This document shows, piece after piece, positions 25,929 to 34,186 of a stretch of DNA of 64,000 bases. The DNA comes from Nonomuraea glycinis (GTDB lineage: Bacteria > Actinomycetota > Actinomycetes > Streptosporangiales > Streptosporangiaceae), in contig NZ_BMNK01000003.1 in assembly GCF_014646515.1 (NCBI RefSeq), forward strand, positions 186,001-250,000, in the 5' to 3' direction. The number at the start of each line of letters is the position of its first letter. Position 1 is the first letter of the stretch. The position numbers were made by a program, and so were the translations under genes. Under the pieces are notes generated by a model. That model searched no databases. It was not told the DNA's origin and saw only the letters and a program-made list of their open reading frames with translations.

Positions 25929-26882
25929 ATGAGCGAACAAACGGGTGCACTCGCGCCCTCGTCGCCGTTACATCAGAACAACCGTTTGCGGCGGTTCCTG
26001 GCCCCGAGAGGGCCGCGCGAGGACCGGATCGGCTATCTGTTCCTGACGCCGTGGTTCATCGGCATGGTGGTGTTCACCATTGGACCGATCCTGGCCTCGC
26101 TCTATCTGTCGTTCACCGAATACACCCTGCTCAAGCCACCGGAATGGCTCGGCCTGGCGAATTACGAGCAGATGCTGGCGGATCCCCGGCTGCACAAGTC
26201 GCTGGGGGTGACCTTCCTCTACGTCTTCGTGTCGGTGCCCATCCAGCTGATCTTGGCCCTGGCGCTGGCACTCCTGCTCAACCGGGGCGTGCGCGGCCTG
26301 AGCTTCTACCGGTCGGTCTACTACCTGCCGTCACTGCTGGCGGGCAGCGTCTCCATCGCGATCCTCTGGCGGCAGATCTTCGGCAAGGAAGGGCTGATCA
26401 ACCAGTTCCTGGCCATGGCCGGCATCGAGGGCGTGAGCTGGGTGTCCCATCCCGACTTCGCCCTGGGCACGCTGGTCGTGCTCAACGCCTGGACCTTCGG
26501 CGCGCCGATGGTGATCTTCCTGGCCGGCCTGCGGCAGATCCCGACCTCCTACTACGAGGCGGCGCAGGTCGACGGGGCCGGCACGGTGGCGAAGTTCTTC
26601 CACATCACGATGCCGCTGCTGACCCCGATCATCTTCTTCAACCTCGTGCTGCAGATGATCGGCGCGTTCCAGAGCTTCACCCAGGCGTTCGTGGTCAGCG
26701 GCGGGCAGGGCGGTCCGTCCGACTCGACCCTGCTCTACACGCTCTACCTCTACCAGCGCGGCTTCGGCTCCTTCGACATGGGCTACGCCTCCGCGATGGC
26801 CTGGACCCTGCTGCTCATCATCGCCGCGCTGACCGGGCTCAACTTCCTTCTGGCCAAGCGGTGGGTGTTCTATGGCAACTGA
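25929..26882 (+). CDS. Sugar ABC transporter permease (MalF-type)
   Basis: A 317-residue inner-membrane protein with six predicted helices. The EAA loop that docks the ATPase is EAAQVDGAGTVAKFFHITMPLL, near residue 215-237. Length and layout match carbohydrate importers of the CUT1 class. The gene overlaps the next permease by 11 nt. No ATPase gene is in the cluster, so a shared MsiK-like ATPase elsewhere probably energises it, as in many actinomycetes (established for that group, inferred here). Confidence 0.93.
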   Translation: MSEQTGALAPSSPLHQNNRLRRFLAPRGPREDRIGYLFLTPWFIGMVVFTIGPILASLYLSFTEYTLLKPPEWLGLANYEQMLADPRLHKSLGVTFLYVFVSVPIQLILALALALLLNRGVRGLSFYRSVYYLPSLLAGSVSIAILWRQIFGKEGLINQFLAMAGIEGVSWVSHPDFALGTLVVLNAWTFGAPMVIFLAGLRQIPTSYYEAAQVDGAGTVAKFFHITMPLLTPIIFFNLVLQMIGAFQSFTQAFVVSGGQGGPSDSTLLYTLYLYQRGFGSFDMGYASAMAWTLLLIIAALTGLNFLLAKRWVFYGN

Positions 26883-27732
26883 CGTGCGGCAAGGCGACAT
26901 CTCGACCAGCCGGTCGAGGAGACTGTCGAAGCACGCGCTGCTGATCGTCTTCGGCGTGGTGATGCTCTATCCGCTGCTGTGGATGGTGTCGAGCTCGATC
27001 AAGCCCAATGAGATCATCTTCCGCGACCCGTCGATCTGGCCCACGGAGCTCGACCTCGGCAACTACGTCCGGGGCTGGTCGGCGCTGAGCCACCCGTTCC
27101 ACTACTACCTGTGGAACTCGGCGGTGATCGCGATCTTCGCGGTCATCGGCAACCTGCTCTCGTGCTCGCTCGCCGCCTACGCCTTCGCCCGGATGAAGTT
27201 CCGGGGCCGGAACTTCTTCTTCGCCGCGATGCTGGCGACGCTGATGCTGCCGATCCACGTGCTGATCGTGCCGCAGTACGTGCTGTTCTCCCAGCTTGAC
27301 TGGATCAACACCAACCTGCCGCTCATCGTGCCGAAGTTCCTGGCCCACGACGCGTTCTTCATCTTCCTCATGGTGCAGTTCATCCGCGGTCTGCCCCGCG
27401 AGCTCGACGAGGCCGCCCGCCTCGACGGGTGCGGGCACATCCGGATCTACTGGCGGATCATCATGCCGCTGTCGGTGCCGGCGCTCGCCACCTCGGCGCT
27501 GTTCACGTTCATCTGGACCTGGAACGACTTCTTCAGCCAGCTCATCTTCCTCACCGATCCGGACCTGTGGACCATGCCGGTGGCGCTGCGCTCCTTCATG
27601 GACGGCCAGGGCGAGACGGCGTGGGGCCAGCTCTTCGCGATGTCGATCGTGGGCCTGGTGCCGATCTTCGGCTTCTTCCTGGCCGGCCAGCGCTACCTGA
27701 CGCAGGGCCTGTCGACGACCGGCTTCAAGTGA
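26872..27732 (+). CDS. Sugar ABC transporter permease (MalG-type)
   Basis: A 286-residue partner permease with six predicted helices and the EAA loop DEAARLDGCGHIRIYWRIIMPL near 180-200. It ends with the family's typical FFLAGQRYLTQGLSTTGFK. It starts inside the end of the first permease gene and is followed, after 72 nt with an operator-like palindrome, by the binding-protein gene. It forms the translocation pore with the MalF-type subunit. Confidence 0.93.
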   Translation: MATDVRQGDISTSRSRRLSKHALLIVFGVVMLYPLLWMVSSSIKPNEIIFRDPSIWPTELDLGNYVRGWSALSHPFHYYLWNSAVIAIFAVIGNLLSCSLAAYAFARMKFRGRNFFFAAMLATLMLPIHVLIVPQYVLFSQLDWINTNLPLIVPKFLAHDAFFIFLMVQFIRGLPRELDEAARLDGCGHIRIYWRIIMPLSVPALATSALFTFIWTWNDFFSQLIFLTDPDLWTMPVALRSFMDGQGETAWGQLFAMSIVGLVPIFGFFLAGQRYLTQGLSTTGFK

Positions 27733-27771
27733 GCACCGCCCCTCCTGCCCGGAGTGATCACGTACGCCGTA

Positions 27772-27785
27772 TTAAATCGTTTTAA
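27772..27785 (+). promoter_or_regulatory. AT-rich LacI-type palindrome before the binding-protein gene
   Basis: TTAAATCGTTTTAA has five-base arms TTAAA/TTTAA around a central TCGT. It is preceded by ATTAAATCG, a half-site also present at 25665. Its place in the 72-nt gap after the permeases suggests separate control of the abundantly needed binding protein. Confidence 0.5.
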
Positions 27786-27804
27786 ACAATCACCGGAGAG
27801 AGCC

Positions 27805-29097
27805 ATGAAAATCCCCAAGTCCCGCCGCCTGGCGGCGCTCTGCCTCACCACCGTGCTCTTAGCGGCCGCCGGCTGCGGTGGCGGCTCGAGCGAGAGCGAC
27901 GACGGCACCATCGAGCTGCGGTTCGGCTGGTGGGGCAACAACGACCGGGCCGCCGCCACCCAGAAGGTCATCGACGCCTTCCAGAAGCAGAACCCGAAGA
28001 TCAAGGTCAAGGGCTCGTTCACCGACTTCAACTCCTACTTCGACCGCCTGGCCACCGAGGTGGCGGCCGGCGGCGCGCCCGACGTCATCACGCTGGGCGG
28101 CGCCTACCCGCGCGAGTACGGCGACCGCGGCGCCCTGCTCGACCTGAGCAAGGTCAGCAGCGTGCTGAAGACGGACAAGATCGGCACCGCCGCGCTGGAC
28201 AACGGCAAGTTCAGCAACATCCAGTACGGCGTGCCGACCGGCGTCAACGCCGTCGCCGTCGTGGTCGACCCCGAGGTGTTCAAGGCGGCCGGCGTGGCGC
28301 TGCCGGACGACGAGACCTGGACGTGGGACGACTTCAAGCGGATCGCCAAGGAGATCGCGGAGAAGTCCCCGAAGGGCACCTTCGGCCTGGCCGACCCCAC
28401 CAAGACCGACATGCTGGACATCTACTCGCGGCAGCGCGGTGAGGCTCTCTACACGGCCGACGGCAAGGTGGGCATCAGCGAGAAGACGCTCGTCGACTGG
28501 TGGACCATGACCCTCGAACTGCGTGACGCCGGGGCCACCCCGCCCGCCTCGCAGACCGCCGAGCTCATCACCCAGCCCGCGCCCGAGCAGTCGCTGATCG
28601 GCCGCGGCCTGGCCGGGATGCAGTTCGACTGGAGCAACCAGCTCACGGCCCTGCGCACCGCCTCCGGGCACCCGCTGGAGCTGATGCGGATGCCGGGCGA
28701 GAGCGGCGCCACGCAGCCCGGTGCGTGGCTGCAGGCCTCACAGCTCTACACCATCAACGCCAAGAGCGAGCACCCGCAGGAGGCCGCCAAGCTCGTGGAC
28801 TTTCTGGTCAACAGCGCGGACGCCGGGAAGATCATCCTGGCCGACCGGGGCATCTCGGCGAACTCCGACGTCCGTACGGCCATCGAGGGCTCGCTCAAGG
28901 AGGAAGAGGTCATCCAGGCGAAGTTCATCGACGAGCTGACCCCGAAGGCCGGCCCGCCGCTGGTGGTCGGCCCGACGGGCTCCACCGACACCCCGAAGAT
29001 CCTTGACCGGGTCAACGCGGAGGTGCTGTTCGATCGGCAGAAGCCCGCCGAGGCCGCGGCCGACTTCATCAAGCAGGTAGGGGCGGCGATCCAGTAA
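27805..29097 (+). CDS. Sugar ABC transporter substrate-binding lipoprotein
   Basis: A 430-residue extracellular lipoprotein. The signal peptide ends in a lipobox (LLAAAGC) and is followed by a Gly/Ser linker and the SBP_bac_1 fold (IELRFGWWGNNDRAAATQKVIDAFQKQ in parts, APDVITLGGAYPREYGDRGALLDLS, YGVPTGVNAVAVVVDPEVF). I chose ATG 27805 with GGAGAG upstream rather than an in-frame start 51 nt earlier. A rare TTA leucine codon at 27859-27861 lies in the signal peptide. It delivers its ligand to the two permeases and overlaps the following hydrolase gene by one base (TAATG). Confidence 0.93.
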   Translation: MKIPKSRRLAALCLTTVLLAAAGCGGGSSESDDGTIELRFGWWGNNDRAAATQKVIDAFQKQNPKIKVKGSFTDFNSYFDRLATEVAAGGAPDVITLGGAYPREYGDRGALLDLSKVSSVLKTDKIGTAALDNGKFSNIQYGVPTGVNAVAVVVDPEVFKAAGVALPDDETWTWDDFKRIAKEIAEKSPKGTFGLADPTKTDMLDIYSRQRGEALYTADGKVGISEKTLVDWWTMTLELRDAGATPPASQTAELITQPAPEQSLIGRGLAGMQFDWSNQLTALRTASGHPLELMRMPGESGATQPGAWLQASQLYTINAKSEHPQEAAKLVDFLVNSADAGKIILADRGISANSDVRTAIEGSLKEEEVIQAKFIDELTPKAGPPLVVGPTGSTDTPKILDRVNAEVLFDRQKPAEAAADFIKQVGAAIQ

Positions 29098-31169
29098 TGA
29101 CGGACACCGGGATCGACCGGCGTGCGCTCGTCGACCGGCACGCGGTCGAGGTGACGGAGATCGTGGCGCAGGCGCCGCTGTCCGTGGGCAACGGCGAGTT
29201 CTGCTTCACCGTCGACGTCACCGGGTTGCAGACCTTCCCGGACGCCTACCCGGTCGAGGACCGCACCGGCACCGGCCCGGGAACGCTGCTCGGCACCATG
29301 TCCTCATGGGGCTGGCACAGCGTTCCCGGCTCGTACGACCTGGCGGACACCATGTCCGCGTACGAGACCCCCCGAGGGCCGGTCCCGTACGTCGACATGC
29401 GCGGCGAGCTGAGCGGCGCGGGCGAGAACCCCGCCTCCGCCGCCGAGGCGTGGCTGCGCAACAACCCGCACCGGCTGGACCTGGCCAGGATCGGCCTGGC
29501 CCGGCCGGGTGCGGCCCCCCTGGCACCCGCGGACGTGAGCGACGTCCGGCAGCGACTGGACCTGTGGGCCGGGATCATCACCGGCGAACACCGGCTGGGG
29601 GGCACCCCGGTCCACGTCACCACCGCCTGCCACCCGGAGCGCGACATCCTGGCCGTGCGCGTGGCGTCCCACCTGCTCACCGAGGGGCTGGCCGTACGAC
29701 TGGCCTTCCCTTACGGGTCGCAGGCGTGGGGCAACGCGGCGGACTGGTCGCGGCCGGAGGCCCACACGTCGAGGCTGCGGCAGGCCCCCGGCGGATTCGC
29801 CGTCAAGCGGGTGCTCGACGACACCCGGTACGGCGTCACGGTCACCCTCTCGCCGGGCGCGGAGGTGAACGTCGGCGGACCGCACGAGTTCCTGATCACC
29901 TCGCGCGAGGCGGTCGTCGAGCTGGTGGTGGCCTTCGGGCCGGAGCCGCCCGCCGAGCCGCCCGCGTACGAGCAGGTGCTGGCGGCGTCCGCCCGGCACT
30001 GGGAGCGGTTCTGGAGCACCGGCGGTGCGCTGGACCTGTCCGGCAGCCGCGACGAGCGCGCGCCGGAGCTGGAGCGCCGCGTCGTGCTGTCGCAGTACCT
30101 CACGGCGATCCACTGCGCGGGCTCCACCCCGCCGCAGGAGACCGGCCTGATGACCAACAGCTGGCGGGGCCGCTTCCACCTGGAGATGCACTGGTGGCAC
30201 GGGGCGCACTTCCCGCTGTGGGGGCGCACCGAGCTGCTCGAACGCAGCCTCGGCTGGTACGACACCATCCTGACGCGGGCCCGCGAGACCGCCGCGCGGC
30301 AGGGCCTGCCGGGGGCGCGGTGGCCCAAGCAGGTCGCGCCCGACGGCAGGGAGAGCCCGAGCCCGATCGGGCCGTTCCTGGTGTGGCAGCAGCCGCACCC
30401 GATCTTCCTGGCCGAGCTGGTCCGCCGCTCGACCGGCTCCCGCGAGGCGCTGACCCGGTACGCGGGCATCGTCATGGACACCGCCGCCTTCATGGCGGCC
30501 TTCCCGGTCGAGGGGCCCGGCGGGTACGCGCTCGGGCCGCCGCTGGTGCCGGCGCAGGAGTCGTACGCCGACGTCCGGGCGAGCGCGGCGAACCCGACGT
30601 TCGAGCTGGCCTACTGGGCGTGGGCGCTGGAGACCGCCCAGGAGTGGCGGCGGCTGCTCGGCCTCGAACCCGAACCGTCCTGGTCGGAGGTGGCCGCCGG
30701 CCTGTCCAGGCCGCTGGTCCGCGACGGGGTCTACGCCGCGATGGACACCCCGCCGTACACCGTGCCGGACGACCACCCCTCCATGCTGTACGCGCTGGGC
30801 GTCGTTCCTTCCACCCGGCTCATCGAGCCGGAGACGATGCGGGCGACGCTGCGGCACGTGATGGCGACCTGGCCGTGGGAGACCACCTGGGGCTGGGACT
30901 ACCCGGCCATCGCGATGACGGCGACCCGGCTGGGCGAGCCGGAGACCGCGCTGGCGGCCCTGCTGATGCCCACCGCCAAGAACACCTACCTGCTCAACGG
31001 GCACAACCGGCAGACGGCGTCGCTGCCCATCTATCTGCCCGGCAACGGCGGGCTGCTGGCGGCGGTCGCGCTGATGGCGGCCGGTTGGGACGGCAGCGGG
31101 CCGACGCCCGGCTTCCCGGCGGACGGCTCCTGGACGGTCCGCCACGAAGGGCTGCTGCCGCTGCCCTGA
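29097..31169 (+). CDS. Six-hairpin-type glycosidase-like protein of the sugar operon
   Basis: A 690-residue cytoplasmic protein. It begins like GH65-related (alpha/alpha)6 enzymes (APLSVGNGEFCFTVDVTGLQTFPDAY), with a beta-sandwich-like first third and a helical barrel after about residue 330 (LSQYLTAIHCAGSTPPQETGLMTNSWRGRFHLEMHWWHGAHFPLWGR in parts). It ends with NGHNRQTASLPIYLPGNGGLLAAVALM. I cannot name the substrate. Being last in the operon with the importer and opposite the GH5 gene, it probably processes the imported oligosaccharide. The catalytic acid is not assigned. Confidence 0.7.
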   Translation: MTDTGIDRRALVDRHAVEVTEIVAQAPLSVGNGEFCFTVDVTGLQTFPDAYPVEDRTGTGPGTLLGTMSSWGWHSVPGSYDLADTMSAYETPRGPVPYVDMRGELSGAGENPASAAEAWLRNNPHRLDLARIGLARPGAAPLAPADVSDVRQRLDLWAGIITGEHRLGGTPVHVTTACHPERDILAVRVASHLLTEGLAVRLAFPYGSQAWGNAADWSRPEAHTSRLRQAPGGFAVKRVLDDTRYGVTVTLSPGAEVNVGGPHEFLITSREAVVELVVAFGPEPPAEPPAYEQVLAASARHWERFWSTGGALDLSGSRDERAPELERRVVLSQYLTAIHCAGSTPPQETGLMTNSWRGRFHLEMHWWHGAHFPLWGRTELLERSLGWYDTILTRARETAARQGLPGARWPKQVAPDGRESPSPIGPFLVWQQPHPIFLAELVRRSTGSREALTRYAGIVMDTAAFMAAFPVEGPGGYALGPPLVPAQESYADVRASAANPTFELAYWAWALETAQEWRRLLGLEPEPSWSEVAAGLSRPLVRDGVYAAMDTPPYTVPDDHPSMLYALGVVPSTRLIEPETMRATLRHVMATWPWETTWGWDYPAIAMTATRLGEPETALAALLMPTAKNTYLLNGHNRQTASLPIYLPGNGGLLAAVALMAAGWDGSGPTPGFPADGSWTVRHEGLLPLP

Positions 31170-31186
31170 GCGCCCTTTGAGCGCCT

Positions 31187-31948
31187 TCAGGTGTCGCGTC
31201 TCAGGCGGGCGCGCCTGGTGGAGGGCAGGTCGTGGCGGCCGGACAGGAACTCCTGAAAGGCGATCTTGGCGCGGATGGCCGGCCGCCGCCACCGGTCCTC
31301 CCGGTGGACGGCCGTGGCCAGCTTGCGCGGCGAGCGGCCGGCGAAGAACCAGTGCGCCCACGGCGAGCCGGGCCTGGCCAGCCGGACCGCGCCCACGATC
31401 AGCAGGATGGGCAGGAAGAGTCCCGCCATCCCGGTCCAGATCTTGCCCTTGAGCAGCGTGATGACGGCCAGCGCGAGGTTGGCCACGATCAGCACGGCCG
31501 GGCTCACGAAGGTGCCGTAGTCATAGGTGAGCGGGCGCAGCCCGACGAGCAGCAGCCCGGTGACGGCGACGGCGATGAACACCGCGTCGACGGAGGTGCG
31601 GCCCTCTTCCTCCCAGTAGACGTCGTGCAGGTGCAGGATGAGCGCGAACTCGTCCAGCACCAGCGCCGACCCGATGCCGAAGATGGACGCGGCGACCGCG
31701 TAGCCCTCCTGCGAGGCGCCGGAGACGATCAGTCCGGCGACGCCGCCGACCAGCATGAGCACGACGCCGAACACCACGTGGTGGATGTGCATCTCACCCA
31801 CGTTGACGTTGCGGAACCAGCCGATCTTGGCCCTGATCAGCCGCACGTTGACGCGGGTGGCCATGAAAGCCACGATGAGCGCGGCGAAGAAACAGAACAG
31901 CGGCAGCCGTCCTGTGGCGATGATGTTGTGCTCGAACCAGTTCTGCAT
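31187..31948 (-). CDS. Conserved actinobacterial membrane protein with HIHH motif
   Basis: A 253-residue integral membrane protein with about six predicted helices and a basic C-terminal tail. Distinctive blocks are GEMHIHHVVFG after the first helices and ALVLDEFALILHLHDVYWEEEGRTSVDAV. The clustered His, Asp and Glu residues next to membrane segments suggest metal binding, as in membrane-embedded desaturase or phosphatase families, but no named family is recognised. The gene stands alone between two plus/minus neighbours with no operon partner. Confidence 0.75.
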   Translation of the reverse strand: MQNWFEHNIIATGRLPLFCFFAALIVAFMATRVNVRLIRAKIGWFRNVNVGEMHIHHVVFGVVLMLVGGVAGLIVSGASQEGYAVAASIFGIGSALVLDEFALILHLHDVYWEEEGRTSVDAVFIAVAVTGLLLVGLRPLTYDYGTFVSPAVLIVANLALAVITLLKGKIWTGMAGLFLPILLIVGAVRLARPGSPWAHWFFAGRSPRKLATAVHREDRWRRPAIRAKIAFQEFLSGRHDLPSTRRARLRRDT

Positions 31949-32000
31949 GACCTTGCCACCGACTCTACGAGGCCGCCCGTACCACTTGTCCCCATTGCGC

Positions 32001-32747
32001 TCAGGACAGGAACCCGCGCAGCAGCGCGGCGGTGCCCTCCAGGTGCTCGGCGACCGCTCGCCGGGCGGCGTCGGGGTCCCCGGCGAGGATGGCCGTCACC
32101 ATGGCGCGGTGCTGCGCGGCGGAATGGTCGAGGTTGACCTGGAGCATGGGGATCGCGTCGAGCAGGTCGCTGACCCGCAGCCGGGCGTCGGCGACGGCCG
32201 CCGCCAGCAGGCCGGAGCCGGTGAGCTCGGCGATGGACAGGTGGAAGGCGGTGTCGAGGCGGCGATAGTCGGCCAGGGACGCCTCGTCCAGGTCGCTCAG
32301 CCCGCGGTGCAGGGTGGCGCGCTGCTCGGCGGTGAGCTCGGTGGCGGCCAGCACCTGGGCGGCGCCGCACTCCACGGCCATCCGGAAGGTGAGGGCGTCC
32401 GCCAGGTCGGCCGCGCCCATGTCGGCGACGACCTGGCGCAGATCGGTCGCGCCGGGGACGGGCGGCACGTAGGTGACGAAGGCGCCGCCGTAGCGGCCGC
32501 GCCGTACCGCGAGATAGCCCGCGTCCTGCAGGGCGCGGATCGCCTCGCGCAGGGTCACCCTGCTGATGCCGAGCTGGACGGCGAGCTCACGCTCGGCGGG
32601 GAGTTTCTGGCCCGGCGCGACCACGCCGAGTCTGATCGCCTGGAGCAGCCGTTCCACGGTCTCCTCGAAGGCGTTGCCCGCCCGCACCGGCCGCAACACC
32701 GCCATCAAACGCGCCGACTCGTCCAACGTGTCCTCGGGTCTTGACAA
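32001..32747 (-). CDS. FadR/GntR family regulator of the amine operon
   Basis: A 248-residue GntR regulator: winged HTH at residues ~25-90 (ERLLQAIRLGVVAPGQKLPAERELAVQLGISRVTLREAIRALQDAGYLAVRRGR in parts) and an all-helical FCD ligand domain with metal-ligand-type residues (LDTAFHLSIAELTG, QHRAMVTAILAGDPDAA). It diverges from the glutamine-synthetase-like gene, the classic position for its regulator. The TTG start at 32747 has only a weak ribosome binding site; ATG 32705 is an alternative that would still keep the HTH. Confidence 0.88.
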   Translation of the reverse strand: MSRPEDTLDESARLMAVLRPVRAGNAFEETVERLLQAIRLGVVAPGQKLPAERELAVQLGISRVTLREAIRALQDAGYLAVRRGRYGGAFVTYVPPVPGATDLRQVVADMGAADLADALTFRMAVECGAAQVLAATELTAEQRATLHRGLSDLDEASLADYRRLDTAFHLSIAELTGSGLLAAAVADARLRVSDLLDAIPMLQVNLDHSAAQHRAMVTAILAGDPDAARRAVAEHLEGTAALLRGFLS

Positions 32748-32769
32748 GCGATCCCAGCATGCACATCAA

Positions 32770-32782
32770 TGGTCTAAGACTA
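32770..32782. promoter_or_regulatory. Candidate GntR operator in the divergent region
   Basis: The 13-nt element TGGTCTAAGACTA contains GTC-TAA-GAC with perfect arms, close to the TGGTC-N-GACCA style of FadR-subfamily sites. It lies in the 68-nt gap between the divergent GntR and ligase starts. A TTGACA at 32741-32746 could be the -35 of the ligase operon. Confidence 0.45.
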
Positions 32783-32815
32783 GCCCAATCAACGGGCCAG
32801 ATGGGAGCGACCCAC

Positions 32816-34186
32816 GTGAGCGATGGACCGCGCGCCGGTTTCCTCACCGTTGACGAGCTGCGGGAGGAGGTGGCACGGGGACGGATCGACACGGTGCTGC
32901 TCGCCCTCGCCGACATGCAGGGCAGGCTGCAGGGCAAGCGGCTGTCGGCGCGCTACTTCCTGGAGGAGGTGCTGCGGCACGGCTCCGAGGGGTGCAACTA
33001 CCTGCTCGCGGTGGACGTGGAGATGAACACGGTCGGCGGCTACGCGATGTCGTCCTGGGATCGTGGGTACGGGGACTTCGTGATGCGGCCGGACCTGTCG
33101 ACCCTGCGGCGCGTGCCCTGGCAGGAGGGCACCGCGCTGGTGATGGCCGACCTCGGCTGGGAGGACGGCGCCGACGTGGTGGCCTCGCCCCGGCAGATCC
33201 TGCGCCGGCAGCTCGCCCGCCTGGAGGAGCGCGGCCTGCGCGCCTACGTCGGCACCGAGCTGGAGTTCGTGGTCTACGAGGACACCTACGAAGAGGCCTG
33301 GAAACGCGGCTATCGCGACATGTCGCCCGCGAACCTCTACAACGTGGACTACTCCCTGCTGGGCACGGCGCGCATCGAGCCCCTGCTGCGCCGGATCAGG
33401 CGCGACATGGAGGGCGCCGGACTCTACGTCGAGTCCGCCAAGGGCGAGTGCAACCTGGGCCAGCACGAGATCGCCTTCCGCTTCGACGAGGCGCTCGCCA
33501 CGTGCGACAACCACTCGATCTACAAGAACGGCGCCAAGGAGATCGCGGCCCAGGAGGGCAAGTCGATCACCTTCATGGCCAAGCCGAACGAGCGCGAGGG
33601 CAACTCCTGCCACATCCACATCTCGCTGCGCGGCGTGGACGGCGAGCTGGTCATGGCGGGCGACGGGCCGCACGGGCTGTCCGAGGCGGGCAGCCGGTTC
33701 ATCGCCGGACAGCTCGCCTGCATGCGCGAGCTCACCCTGATGTACGCGCCCAACATCAACTCCTACAAGCGTTACGTCCCCGGCAGTTTCGCGCCCACCG
33801 CCGTCAAGTGGGGGGTGGACAACCGCACCTGCTCGCTGCGCCTGGTCGGCCACGGCCCGTCGCTGCGGGTGGAGAACCGGGTGCCCGGCGGCGACGTGAA
33901 CCCCTACCTCGCGGTGGCCGCGCTGATCGCGGCCGGGCTGCACGGCATCGACGCCGAGCTGCCGCTGGAGGGTGCGTTCGAGGGCAACGCCTACGCCACC
34001 GACGCCGAGACCGTGCCGCACACCCTGCGTGACGCGCTGGCGCTGTTCGAGAGCTCGAAGCTGGCGCGCGAGTCCCTCGGCGACGAGGTGGTGGCGCACT
34101 ACGCCAACAACGCCAGGATCGAGTTGGAGGCGTTCGACGCCGCCGTGACGGACTGGGAGATGGTCCGCGGCTTCGAGCGGATGTGA
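32816..34186 (+). CDS. Glutamine synthetase-like gamma-glutamyl-amine ligase
   Basis: A 456-residue GS-fold ligase. It shows the ATP/metal blocks YVGTELEFVVYEDTYEEAW, GECNLGQHEIAFRFDEALATCDNHSIYK and the catalytic FMAKPNEREGNSCHIHISL, plus GSFAPTAVKWGVDNRTCSLR. The sequence is closer to PuuA/GlnA3/GlnA4-type enzymes, which couple glutamate to putrescine or ethanolamine, than to nitrogen-assimilating GlnA. GTG 32816 was chosen because GGGAG sits 8 nt upstream; frames extending further left run into the divergent regulator. It is the first gene of an operon with aldehyde dehydrogenase, SDR and gamma-glutamyl hydrolase, which supports a gamma-glutamylated-amine pathway. Confidence 0.88.
   Translation: MSDGPRAGFLTVDELREEVARGRIDTVLLALADMQGRLQGKRLSARYFLEEVLRHGSEGCNYLLAVDVEMNTVGGYAMSSWDRGYGDFVMRPDLSTLRRVPWQEGTALVMADLGWEDGADVVASPRQILRRQLARLEERGLRAYVGTELEFVVYEDTYEEAWKRGYRDMSPANLYNVDYSLLGTARIEPLLRRIRRDMEGAGLYVESAKGECNLGQHEIAFRFDEALATCDNHSIYKNGAKEIAAQEGKSITFMAKPNEREGNSCHIHISLRGVDGELVMAGDGPHGLSEAGSRFIAGQLACMRELTLMYAPNINSYKRYVPGSFAPTAVKWGVDNRTCSLRLVGHGPSLRVENRVPGGDVNPYLAVAALIAAGLHGIDAELPLEGAFEGNAYATDAETVPHTLRDALALFESSKLARESLGDEVVAHYANNARIELEAFDAAVTDWEMVRGFERM

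Noticed and set aside
29304..31361. 685-codon minus-strand frame opposite the six-hairpin protein
   Set aside because: Low-complexity Arg/Pro/Gly composition, no ribosome binding site, and it conflicts with the operon on the plus strand.
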